From Microcoleus vaginatus HSN003 (GTDB lineage Bacteria; Cyanobacteriota; Cyanobacteriia; Cyanobacteriales; Microcoleaceae), in the NCBI RefSeq assembly GCF_022701255.1, contig NZ_CP031705.1, positions 3,472,001 to 3,536,000 on the forward strand: a stretch of 64,000 nt of DNA, in the 5' to 3' direction. Below, piece by piece: positions 18,940 to 27,700 of this stretch (positions are counted from its first letter, which is position 1; each line of letters opens with the position of its first letter). Both the position numbers and the translations under genes were made by a program. Below the pieces are notes generated by a model that worked only from the letters and a program-made list of their open reading frames with translations, searched no databases and was not told the origin of the DNA.

Positions 18940-19407
18940 ATGGAACTCACCAATTTTATTGCTCTGTCTGTTATTATTGCCCTCGTGCTGGGGATTGGGT
19001 TGGGAACAATGACTTGGGCTTACTTCGGCAAGGGCAGCATTTCTGTACTCTTTAAAGAACCAATTTTAACTTACCCAGAATTTCCAGATACCGACAGTGG
19101 CACCCAAGCTTCCGTTTATTTTCAACAAGGAATTGAGGCTTATCAGTCAGGAAAGTACCGCAAAGCAAAAGATAAATTTACCAGCGCTGTAGAACAAGTT
19201 TCAACTTTGGCAGAAGCTTACCACAATCGCGCCTTGGCTTGTGCGAATTTGCGCTCGGATGAGGAGGCCGTTGCAGATTTGATCCGTGCCAGCGAATTAT
19301 ACCAACAGCAGGGGGCTGGATTTGCGATCGACACGATTAAACAAAATCTTGCCGCGTTGAAGCAGCGCAAATTAGAACGAGAAAAACCAAAAGCTGTAGC
19401 GACATAA
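18940..19407 (+). CDS. Membrane-anchored TPR protein
   Basis: A 155-residue protein with one N-terminal membrane helix (FIALSVIIALVLGIGLGTMTWAYF, about 6-29) and two to three tetratricopeptide motifs (SVYFQQGIEAYQSGKYRKAKDKFTSAVE, AEAYHNRALACANLRSDEEAVADLIRASELY). A basic helical tail follows (LKQRKLEREKPK). TPRs mediate protein-protein contacts. The partner is unknown. Confidence 0.85.
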   Translation: MELTNFIALSVIIALVLGIGLGTMTWAYFGKGSISVLFKEPILTYPEFPDTDSGTQASVYFQQGIEAYQSGKYRKAKDKFTSAVEQVSTLAEAYHNRALACANLRSDEEAVADLIRASELYQQQGAGFAIDTIKQNLAALKQRKLEREKPKAVAT

Positions 19408-19553
19408 ATTATTATGTTCTGCCCGTGTAACTCAGCCCAAACCTAGAGTTGGGGTCTGAAAAACCCGGTTTCTTTAAGGCTTGGGAGAAACCGGGTTTGT
19501 GGACAGAATTTTTATTAAAGTTGAAAATCAAGATTTAACATTCTCCCGATGGA

Positions 19554-19880
19554 CTAAATTTTTCGGGCATCTTCTATTTTGTCGATTTTAGAAATCAGCA
19601 TTTCTCGGCTGGATGCCACAACTCGATAATTAGTAATGGGATCGTAAGCTTCCCACTCTTGGCTCACTTCGATGTCTTGCCACAAAAACCATTCCCGGTA
19701 AATTTCGCCGTCATCAATGTCGCCGCACAAGGGAAGCCAATCATCTCCACCCAAATTATCAAAGTCTCCTCCTACTAAATCAATCCAAGCTGCAACAATA
19801 CAAGATTCAATAGCATTATTGTTAACAGCAAGGGTGTTAGATTCAAGAGAAGTTTCGGGAAAACAAAGTGTGGATTTCAT
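19554..19880 (-). CDS. Hypothetical acidic protein
   Basis: The 108-residue protein is strongly acidic and rich in tryptophan (VAAWIDLVGGDFDNLGGDDWLPLCGD, GEIYREWFLWQDIEVSQEWEAYD). I recognise no family or motif. The ATG at 19880 follows GGTACAGCTT. The 3' end overlaps nothing. Its codon use looks like its neighbours, so it is probably real. Confidence 0.6.
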   Translation of the reverse strand: MKSTLCFPETSLESNTLAVNNNAIESCIVAAWIDLVGGDFDNLGGDDWLPLCGDIDDGEIYREWFLWQDIEVSQEWEAYDPITNYRVVASSREMLISKIDKIEDARKI

Positions 19881-20363
19881 AAGCTGTACCTGAATGTTAT
19901 GTTATTAATTTATAAAAAAATCGTCTACCGCAGTGACAGCAGAATGCCACTATCCAAACCTCCACAGTTCCCACCTCGAAAAACTTGGACACCCAAAGCG
20001 CTCAAATGCCCCTGCTGTATGACTTGAGAGCGCTTTGAGTCAAGTCGCTAGAGAGGCTAAATTGAGCCACTTTGCCAACTGGCCTAGAACAAAGCCCGAT
20101 CGACCAAATATTGCTGGCGAAGGATCTCGCGCATGAAGCAGCGAAGACAGTGCAACTGGCAATTCTATACTGGGTAAGTTGGCAACTTTCAGTACAGTTT
20201 TTGTGATAAAATTAGCAGTAACCGGACTTTCGTACCGACGGCCTAGTTTGGTCAAAAGCTTTCCAACGAGCTTTCCAATCAGCTTTCCAACCGTGGTGCG
20301 ATCGCCCGTTTTGATTTATTGTTAATTTTGCAAAGTCGCGATCGACTGTTAGGGGAAAAAATT
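19881..20363. other. Intergenic region with a hairpin and a 12-bp triple repeat
   Basis: AAAGCGCTC and GAGCGCTTT (about 19996-20038) form a 9-bp stem with a long loop. AGCTTTCCAA is repeated three times at 12-base spacing at about 20259-20293. The minus-strand frame at 20040-20255 has no family features and is not called. Confidence 0.5.
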
Positions 20364-20645
20364 ATGCAAGCAACCAACCAAGAAAGAGTTATCGATCTGA
20401 CAATCCACTATACCAACGGCAAACAGCAACACTTCCAGTTCATTGCGCCAGAGGGAACAGTAGGAGAGCAAGCAACTTTAGGCACTCGCCTGCACAAAAT
20501 GTTGACTGCAGACCCGATAATTCTCGAATTGGCAGATAAACTGGTAGTTATCCCAGTTCACAACATACAAAGTATTGAAATATCGCCGATTCCTTCCAAA
20601 TTGCCAGAGGGTGTCCTTCACCCAATGCGAGAAATCAAGAAATAA
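20364..20645 (+). CDS. Conserved hypothetical protein
   Basis: The ATG at 20364, preceded by AGGGGAAAAAATT, gives 93 residues. The sequence begins MQATNQERVIDLTIHYTNGK and continues FQFIAPEGTVGEQATLGTRLHKMLTADPIILELADKLVVIPVHNIQSIEI. The composition suggests an alpha/beta fold without membrane or signal segments. I cannot name the family. A longer upstream frame from 20319 would add 15 residues without ribosome-site support. Confidence 0.65.
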   Translation: MQATNQERVIDLTIHYTNGKQQHFQFIAPEGTVGEQATLGTRLHKMLTADPIILELADKLVVIPVHNIQSIEISPIPSKLPEGVLHPMREIKK

Positions 20646-20906
20646 GCTGTTCAGCATTTCAATTCAACTCAAAAGGCGGAGATGACGCTCACTCTACGCA
20701 ATTTTTTAATAAATATAAATGTACAAAGTTAAAGCGGCACAACTTATTACAGCTAACAGATTTAAATAACCAAAACAAATTGTTGCTTGCAGTGAAATTA
20801 GTTTCCAAAAACAACAATAATTGTAGACAAGCTCCCCACCCTTATAGCATCACTAATTTCCATCTAAAATCTAAAATCTAAAATCGCATGACGATATCTC
20901 ACATGA

Positions 20907-21782
20907 GTGAGGGGAAGAATTGCAGGTTTAACAGACTTTAACTTACCGAAAAAAATGCTAGAACTCCACTGCCACACTACTTATTCCGACGGCACTCTCA
21001 CCCCTGCCGAACTCGTAGCCGCCGCCGCTTCATCGGGGGTTCGCGCCTTGGCCGTCACGGATCACGATACGATGTCGGGTTGGGATGAAGCCTTCGCCGC
21101 TGCTGCTTTGCACGGTATCGAAATAGTCCCCGGACTCGAACTCAGTACAGTTCACAACGGCCGATCGCTGCACATTTTAGGTTTTTATCCCGATGCCAAT
21201 AAGTTGCGAGTTCCTTTGAACGATCGCCTCGAAGGACGGTTTCGCCGATCGCAGGAAATGGTCGAAAAATTAGCAGCAATGGGATACGCGATCGAACTGC
21301 CAAAAACATCCCCAGGAATGGCACCGGGAAGGCCTCATATTGCCTCTGCACTGGTAAAAGCCGGTCACGCCAAATCATCGCGGGAAGCATTCGATCGCTG
21401 GCTGGGAGATGACGGCCCGGCTTATGTGCATTACGAGAAATTCTCGATCGTCGAAGGCATTGATTTACTGAAGAGTTGTGGCGCAGTACCAGTTTGGGCT
21501 CACCCTTATTTATTTCGCGGCGGCGCTGTTGAGGAAGTCTTAAAAGAATTAGTAGATGCGGGTTTAATGGGTGTTGAAGTATACCATCCCAGCCACAGTT
21601 CTAGCCAAATCCAAAAGTTGAAAGATTTGTGCCTTCATTACGGTTTGCTGGCAACTGGTGGCAGCGATTATCACGGCCCCGATCCGGAAAGGAAAGCAGC
21701 AGATAGCACCCAATTAAATATGCTGCATTTGCCGTTAGAATTACTGGAACCGATTAAAGTTGCTGCGGCGAGTTTGAAATAG
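20907..21782 (+). CDS. PHP-domain phosphoesterase
   Basis: PHP enzymes hydrolyse phosphoester bonds using a multi-metal centre. The family includes RNase AM/TrpH-like 3',5'-nucleotide phosphatases. Metal motifs are clear: LHCHTTYSDGTLTP, VTDHDTMSGWDEA, GLELSTVH, VWAHPYLF, and GSDYHGPDP near the C-terminus. The frame from GTG 20907 gives 291 residues, but ATG 20955 (MLELHCHTTYSDG) is the safer functional start. Length and motif order fit TrpH/YciV-like proteins. The exact substrate is inference. Confidence 0.9.
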   Translation: MRGRIAGLTDFNLPKKMLELHCHTTYSDGTLTPAELVAAAASSGVRALAVTDHDTMSGWDEAFAAAALHGIEIVPGLELSTVHNGRSLHILGFYPDANKLRVPLNDRLEGRFRRSQEMVEKLAAMGYAIELPKTSPGMAPGRPHIASALVKAGHAKSSREAFDRWLGDDGPAYVHYEKFSIVEGIDLLKSCGAVPVWAHPYLFRGGAVEEVLKELVDAGLMGVEVYHPSHSSSQIQKLKDLCLHYGLLATGGSDYHGPDPERKAADSTQLNMLHLPLELLEPIKVAAASLK

Positions 21783-21983
21783 TTTTTTAGAACGAATTTT
21801 GCCGACGTATACATTTGCAAAAAAAAAGGAATCCTTCGCTTTTTGAGGGAGGAATTTGCACGCAGTAAGTCATCAGAAGAAGACCGAGGTCAAGCAGAAT
21901 ATAAATTAATATGAAGTTAAAGACAATTGCAGGCGAGTTGATTTTACAATGTTACTAAAGGAACTTGCCAAACGGAGCTTATT

Positions 21984-22193
21984 ATGAGTGCAGAAGACAG
22001 AGCGAAGGCGATCGGCAAAAATTTAGAAGGCAAAGCTCAGGAAATTTTCGGTAATATCACGGGCAACAGAAAAGACCAGGTTGAAGGCAAAGCCAAACAA
22101 GCGGAAGCCTCCGCCCGCCACGCAGCAGAAGATGCTAAAGATGCTGTGAAAAATCTGACAAATAAAGCCAAAAGGTCGATCGACAAATTGTAG
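21984..22193 (+). CDS. CsbD family stress-response protein
   Basis: A 69-residue, highly charged, alanine-lysine-rich helical protein (AKAIGKNLEGKAQEIFGNITGNRKDQVEGKAKQAEA, then KDAVKNLTNKAKRSIDKL). It matches the CsbD family, which is induced by general stress in many bacteria and has no known activity. The ATG follows GGAGCTTATT. A hairpin follows the gene. Confidence 0.9.
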   Translation: MSAEDRAKAIGKNLEGKAQEIFGNITGNRKDQVEGKAKQAEASARHAAEDAKDAVKNLTNKAKRSIDKL

Positions 22194-22232
22194 AAACCGC
22201 GCTATAGCAAATCCTGGCTAATAGAATTCGCT

Positions 22233-22271
22233 TCATATCAAATCCTGTGTCATCAATTGGGTTTGATATGA
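22233..22271 (+). terminator. Hairpin after csbD-like gene
   Basis: TCATATCAAA and TTTGATATGA form a perfect 10-bp stem around a 19-base loop, followed by TTTATTTTT. It sits 40 bases after the stop codon and is consistent with an intrinsic terminator. Confidence 0.6.
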
Positions 22272-22488
22272 TTTATTTTTGGAATGTGCAGAAAACTGGG
22301 TGACTCCTGCGATATCTCTTCAAAAGCGCAATGGAGAAGTCCCTATGATTGTTAATTTTACACCCGATTAATTTCGTAGTAAGGACTTCAGTCCTTATCG
22401 CATTGCCTTTACGAAAAATTTTTGCTCTATTCTGCATAAAGCCACCAAAACCTGCGATATCAGAGTATCAACACGCAAAAACTGGACT

Positions 22489-23457
22489 ATGACGAGACAT
22501 GATACCCCCGTCGAACCCTTAGCAGGTTTAGTTCCTGTAGCGGCAAGTTTCAACTTGTTGCTTCCACCCACGGGTTGCGAACTCAAACCGATTTCCTTGA
22601 CTTTGTTATTGCTGGCACGTTACAGCGCTATTTTCCCTGGGATAATCGAATTATCTCGATGTCATCCGAACGTGCCTGTGAACACCGACGAACAGTTACG
22701 CCAACTTCTACAACTCTTGAAAGACTCGCAAGAGGGTAGTAAGGAAAAAGAAAGACTCAAAAATCAATTGTGCCAACTCATTCCCCATTTGCCCGGAATT
22801 CGCAAGCATCCTTATCCTAATATTGATTTAGAGGAAATGATGCAGGAAGCTTATTGGGGTTTTATCAAAACGCTTTCGGCATTTTTGCGGGGAATTGACC
22901 TCGACAATCTCGCTGCTGATGTGTTACGAACCCGAGTGGTTCAGCGGTTCAATAAAACTCTCAAGAACAAAGTCTATGACCAATATCGCCGGATGCAGCA
23001 ACAGATTTTTACTGTTAGTTTTGATACTCCGATTACGAGCAACCCAGGTGAAGAATTTGAGGCTCAACAACCGATAGACGATACCACAAAAAATGGGATT
23101 GAGCAACTCATCGAGAGAGAACAAGCTCACAATAAGCAGCGCATCGGCCGCAAACTATGGCAGTGTATTGAAGACGATCCGACGGGAGAACTGCGAAACA
23201 GTTATCCCAATGAAAAAATAGATAAGACTCAGCCAAACACTCCCGAAAATCGTCGCCCTCGACCGGATGCCAATTGTCACATACTGGCAGTGCGATTGCT
23301 GCTGAAAGACCCTCCTGATAAATTATCGGTAATTGCCAGAGAGTTAAATATTGACTATCAAACTCTCAACTCTCACTGGAAAATAACAGGTTTTGAACTC
23401 GTCAAAGAGATTGGCAATAGAATTGCTAAAGAATGTGGATATCAACCGGAGGAATAA
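22489..23457 (+). CDS. Sigma-70-like factor of the cyanobacterial type paired with DUF1822
   Basis: The 322-residue frame has helical segments resembling sigma-70 region 2 (NIDLEEMMQEAYWGFIKTLSAFL) and a C-terminal region-4-like helix-turn-helix (LSVIARELNIDYQTLNSHWKITGFELVKEI). Between them lies a polar linker. It may direct RNA polymerase or act as a regulator. That role is inferred from the fold and from the habitual pairing with DUF1822 genes. The first 60 residues (EPLAGLVPVAASFNLLLPP) are atypical, and a GTG near 22678 may be the true start. The stop codon overlaps the next ATG by one base (TAATG), showing translational coupling. Confidence 0.7.
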   Translation: MTRHDTPVEPLAGLVPVAASFNLLLPPTGCELKPISLTLLLLARYSAIFPGIIELSRCHPNVPVNTDEQLRQLLQLLKDSQEGSKEKERLKNQLCQLIPHLPGIRKHPYPNIDLEEMMQEAYWGFIKTLSAFLRGIDLDNLAADVLRTRVVQRFNKTLKNKVYDQYRRMQQQIFTVSFDTPITSNPGEEFEAQQPIDDTTKNGIEQLIEREQAHNKQRIGRKLWQCIEDDPTGELRNSYPNEKIDKTQPNTPENRRPRPDANCHILAVRLLLKDPPDKLSVIARELNIDYQTLNSHWKITGFELVKEIGNRIAKECGYQPEE

Positions 23458-24311
23458 TGGTGAATAGCATGGATACTTATTTGTTACAAATTCCTCTGGA
23501 GCAAACTGCCCGCAATTTAGCTCTGCAATTTGCTTCACAGCAAGCTAATCCGCAAAAAGGCAAGCGGGTTTATTTCAATACCCTGGCGGTTTGGGCAGTT
23601 AACTATTTTTTGGAATGGATGGAAATGGAAACCGATATTGATGGGGGTGATAGTTGGAATCCAGCAATGCAGGCGGTTTTGGATGTCGGCGATTTGGTTT
23701 TGCCGGGGATTGGCAAGATAGAATGCTGTCCGATTCAGCTTGGAGAATCGGCGATTTCTCTGCCGGAAGTGCGAGGAAACCGCATTGCATATATCGTCGT
23801 TCAGTTTGCCGAACCTTTCGATAAGGTGAAACTTTTGGGCTTTATTCCGGCTGTGGAAATTCATGATGAAATTCAAGAGATTTCTCTAACTAATCTAAAA
23901 CCCCTTGAGGAATTGTGGGATTATTTGGATCGAATTGAGTTGGCGATTCCGCTGTTGCAAGGTGAAATTGAAGAGTTGCTATCTGATTTGGGAGAAGATG
24001 ACCCCGTACAAGCACAAGTTCGGGAGAATTTGCAAAACAAATCTATTTCGGAAATTGTGGCAATTTTGAATAAAGTTTTGCACAGTAGTGAGAAATCTGA
24101 CTGGGGATATGAAGGAGGGAAGGCTTTAGCGGGAAGTGGTTCTAGCAGTGGAGGTTTGGGAAAGAGAGATATATCTTTCTCTCGTGATAAATCTTCACCT
24201 GTTGAGAAAGCTTCAGATATTGAGGAGGATGTGAAAGCGGAACTGAATCTGATTGCTGAAGATTTGCTGGAGAAGTTAGCTGAGATTTGGGGAGATGATG
24301 ATGACTTGTAG
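23457..24311 (+). CDS. DUF1822 family protein
   Basis: The ATG at 23457 has a strong ribosome site (GGAGG at 23448-23452) and gives 284 residues: MVNSMDTYLLQIPLEQTARNLA, KRVYFNTLAVWAVNYFLEWM, and the core IAYIVVQFAEPFDKVKLLGFIPAV. These are DUF1822 hallmarks. The family is restricted to cyanobacteria as far as I know, and its function is unknown. An acidic coiled C-terminus follows (KADLI...GDDDDL-type). It is coupled by TAATG overlap to the sigma-like gene, so both are probably made together. A longer frame starting at 23433 overlaps the upstream gene and lacks a ribosome site. Confidence 0.85.
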   Translation: MVNSMDTYLLQIPLEQTARNLALQFASQQANPQKGKRVYFNTLAVWAVNYFLEWMEMETDIDGGDSWNPAMQAVLDVGDLVLPGIGKIECCPIQLGESAISLPEVRGNRIAYIVVQFAEPFDKVKLLGFIPAVEIHDEIQEISLTNLKPLEELWDYLDRIELAIPLLQGEIEELLSDLGEDDPVQAQVRENLQNKSISEIVAILNKVLHSSEKSDWGYEGGKALAGSGSSSGGLGKRDISFSRDKSSPVEKASDIEEDVKAELNLIAEDLLEKLAEIWGDDDDL

Positions 24312-24312
24312 G

Positions 24313-24490
24313 GGTTCCCATCGACTGAAGAAACCGGGTTTTTGACCACATCTGCGGGTTGAAACGAAATATTTTCGTCCATCAAACCCGGTTTCTGAGT
24401 TCCCACCGACTGAAGAAACCGGGTTTTTGGCCACATCTGCGGGTTGAAACGAAATATTTTCGTCCATCAAACCCGGTTTCTGGGCCCCCA
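24313..24490. repeat. 85-bp tandem duplication bounded by AAACCGGGTTT elements
   Basis: Two 85-base units in tandem (about 24313-24397 and 24398-24485) each begin GACTGAAGAAACCGGGTTTT and end AAACCCGGTTTCTG, so each can fold into a hairpin. Inside is the palindrome CGAAATATTTTCG. The same AAACCGGGTTT ends occur singly at 2.9, 6.2-6.3, 19.5 and 39.2 kb. Confidence 0.85.
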
Positions 24491-24566
24491 CAACTCAACC
24501 CTAAAATTCATTAGAATGAATCAATGGAAAATATCTAATTAAAAAGACATGACTCAAAGTAATTTA

Positions 24567-24797
24567 ATGTCTCGCATCTCAATCGACTAGAATATGTGCT
24601 TTGGCCAACCCTGTATTGGCGGTCATCGCATCTGGGTTTCTCTGATTCTTGACTTTTTCGCTAGTGGAATGACTTTGGAAGAATTGCTTGAGGAATATCC
24701 GGGAATTGAACGAGAAGACGTTTTGGCTTGTATTGCTTATGGGGCTGAGTTGGCAAGAGATTGTTACTCTATTTCTGCTTCATCACCACCAAAGTAA
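24567..24797 (+). pseudogene. DUF433 family gene with early stop codon
   Basis: DUF433 proteins are small, often antitoxin-like, winged-helix proteins usually paired with a PIN-like DUF5615 toxin. From ATG 24567 the frame reads MSRISID, a TAG at 24588, then NMCFGQPCIGGHRIWVSLILDFFASGMTLEELLEEYPGIEREDVLACIAYGAELARD. The family normally reads straight through here (ISIDP-x-ICFGQPCI), so the TAG replaces a codon in a conserved spot. Restart at ATG 24594 would yield a 67-residue protein missing its first strand. No toxin gene follows. The 3' end instead overlaps the end of the convergent giant kinase by 29 bases. Confidence 0.75.
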
Positions 24798-27700
24798 TAT
24801 CATCAAACACCCTCTGAACACCAATATACTGTCGCACATCAGCAATAACAGCTTCCTGAATTTCTGCGGCTGAACGGTGACGATTTTCAACCACCACTTG
24901 CCACAACCTTTTTAATCCGTACTGCGCTTTATTAATATTTTTAGCTTCAGGAATTCCATCAGTATAAAGCACCACCACATCTCCAGGATTCAACTGCACT
25001 TCTGTTTGAGTAATAAAGTCGCCAATCTCTTCTACTAAGCCAATGGGAAAGCCTAAATCCATCGTGTCTAGGCACTCCAATGTTCCATCCGCGCGCACCA
25101 CGATCACTTCCTCATGTTGTCCGCTTAATTTCAGGATACCTCCGGCATAATCTAAGATGGCTAAAGTCATGTTTTTACCCGACTTAATGCGCTGAAGATT
25201 GTCATAAAGTGTTTGGTTTATGATATCTAAAAACTTCACTGGATCTGTTTCGTTCATTTTCTGAAGCGTCCTGACAGCCGTTTGTGCCATAATCATCAAC
25301 ACGCCACTTTCTAGCCCATGTCCAGTGACATCCCCGATACCAATTTTGACTTTACCTTCGTGTTGTAGTACGTCGTAATAGTCGCCACCCACTTCATCGG
25401 CTGGTTCCATAAACCCAGCAATTTCTAACCCTTCAATCGCTTCTAATTCTTCCGGTTTAGGGAGAATCATTTGCTGTAATTGTTTGGTTACTTCTAGCTC
25501 GGCTCTCATCCGCAAATTGTCGGCTTTGAGCTTTTCGTTGAGCGTTATAATTTCCTGGTTGGCAAGAGCGAGTTGGGCGGTACGTTCTTTAACTTGCTCT
25601 TCTAAGGTGCGATTGTATTCGGCTATCAATTTCTCGGCTTGTTTGCGTTGGGTGATGTCTTGAAAGGCTGCGATCGCATAGACAATTTTGCCCGTTTCAT
25701 CCAGAATTGGTGTACTGGAAACTTCCAAGGGGACAATTTTATCCGGTTGGTGAATTTCGATATCGTCTACCTTAACTTGTTCGCCAAAAAGCGATCGCGC
25801 GATGGGTAGTTGCGCGTTGGGGTACAATTGAGCGGTGCCAGCCCGATAAACGTGATATGCCTGTGACAATTGCTCAGTTTTAGCTTCTAGTAAAACGTTT
25901 ACGCCTAACAATTCCTGTGCTAACTGATTGGAATAGTAGGTTTGTCCATTCGGCTCGTGAACGGATACGCCGATGGGCATCGCTTCAAAAAATTGCGTCA
26001 ACTGCTGTTCACGTTCGATAACCTTGGCGTAGAGTTTGGCATTGGTAATCGCGATCGCTGCTTGTCCGGATAATAGTTGCAATACTTCCAATCTCTCAGC
26101 GGTAAAAGCTCCAACTGTCAGATTATTTTCTAGATAAACAATACCACTGAGTTGACCTTGATTGACGAGCGGCGCACACAAAATAGATTTGGTTTGATGC
26201 TGTTTGATGTAGGGGTTATTCGGAAATTTTTCTTCGCGAGTCGCATCGTTCAACACAACAGTTTCCTTGGTGCGGACAACATAATTGATGATGGCGATAG
26301 GCAGGCTATCGTTAATAGGAATTGACTGCAACACGGTAATGTGATCGGATTCTACCTCCCCAAAAGCTTCAATCAGCCATTGACCCTCACTTTCTAAAAT
26401 CAGAGAACCAACTTGCGCCCCGGCATTCTCAATGAGAATTCTCATCAAGGCAGTGAGTAATTTATCCAGTACAATTTCGCCGGAAATGGCTTGAGAGGCT
26501 TTCATCACGGTGGCTAGATCCAAAGCTTCCCCTGACTGAGTGCTAGTTGAGCTACTGCTAGGTACCATGCGCGTGGAAGTAATGCTCTTTCCAGCAGATG
26601 ATTTTGGCAGCAACTGCGGGTATTTTTCCTCCAAATCTTCCACCTTGCGTTTAGCGCCCCAGCGTTGGTAGCCATAGTGGGCTTCCCTCATGTAGACTTT
26701 AGCAATCTTCTCTTTACCTTTACCTAACCAAAACTTAGCTGCTAGTTCCGACGCTAGCGCTTCATTCTGCAAAAATTTATTTTCTCGGGCTGACTCGATC
26801 GCTTGGTCATACAAATCCTGCGCTTCCAGAGTATTGCCTGTAATTCGCGCCAACTCAGCTTCGATTAGCAGACGTTGATGAAGGTAGGTACTCGGACAAT
26901 GTTTACTCCAGAGTTTGAATTTCTCAAGATTCGATTTAATCTTCTCCACATACTGTGCCTGTTTTTCACCATCAGCATAGTCATACCCAACTGATAAGGC
27001 CAGACATTGATGAAAATGGAAAGCCGTATTACTGAAACTTCCCGCCGCGCCTATCAAATATTTTTCGGCAGAGTTAGCATAGTCTATCGCTTTCTCGGAA
27101 TCTGAATACCAGTTGGCTAAAGACAATTTACAGGTTGCTTCTAAAAATACCGTGGTTAAATCATTTTTTTCAAGGCAAGACTTAATGATCTCCTTGGCAT
27201 TCGGCCATAAGGATTCATCAAGAACACTCCAATCCTCAACGGGTTCAATCAAATTATATATGGTCGCTTTAATCGCATAATAATATTGCACCATGTTTGG
27301 ATCGACTTTTTTCAATCCGGGTGTAATCTTATCAATTTTTTCGGATAATTCTTTTAACGAATCAGTCCCCCAAAAACACATAAACAAAAAGTTGGCGGCA
27401 CAATATCCTGCCCATTGATAGGCACCGTTTTCTACACCGCTATAATAACCTCTCATTAAATGATCTTTAGAGCGATCGAGATGTTCAGTGTAATGGGAAA
27501 CAAATCCGCCCCACATATTCAAAATTAATGCTTCATAAGGCTTCATTTGATACTTGTCATCGTTCAATCTCAAGGCTAAAATTCCAAATTTATAGGCGGT
27601 TTCAAAATCTTGCGCTACAAAGGCAAGTGTTAACGAATAATATATATACCCAACTGAAGAGTGAGGATTGTTCCCATAGGCGAGCGATAGTTCAATCATT

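Noticed and set aside
20040-20255. Minus-strand frame of 71 codons
   Set aside because: No recognisable motif or ribosome site; its start region is a triple 12-bp repeat.
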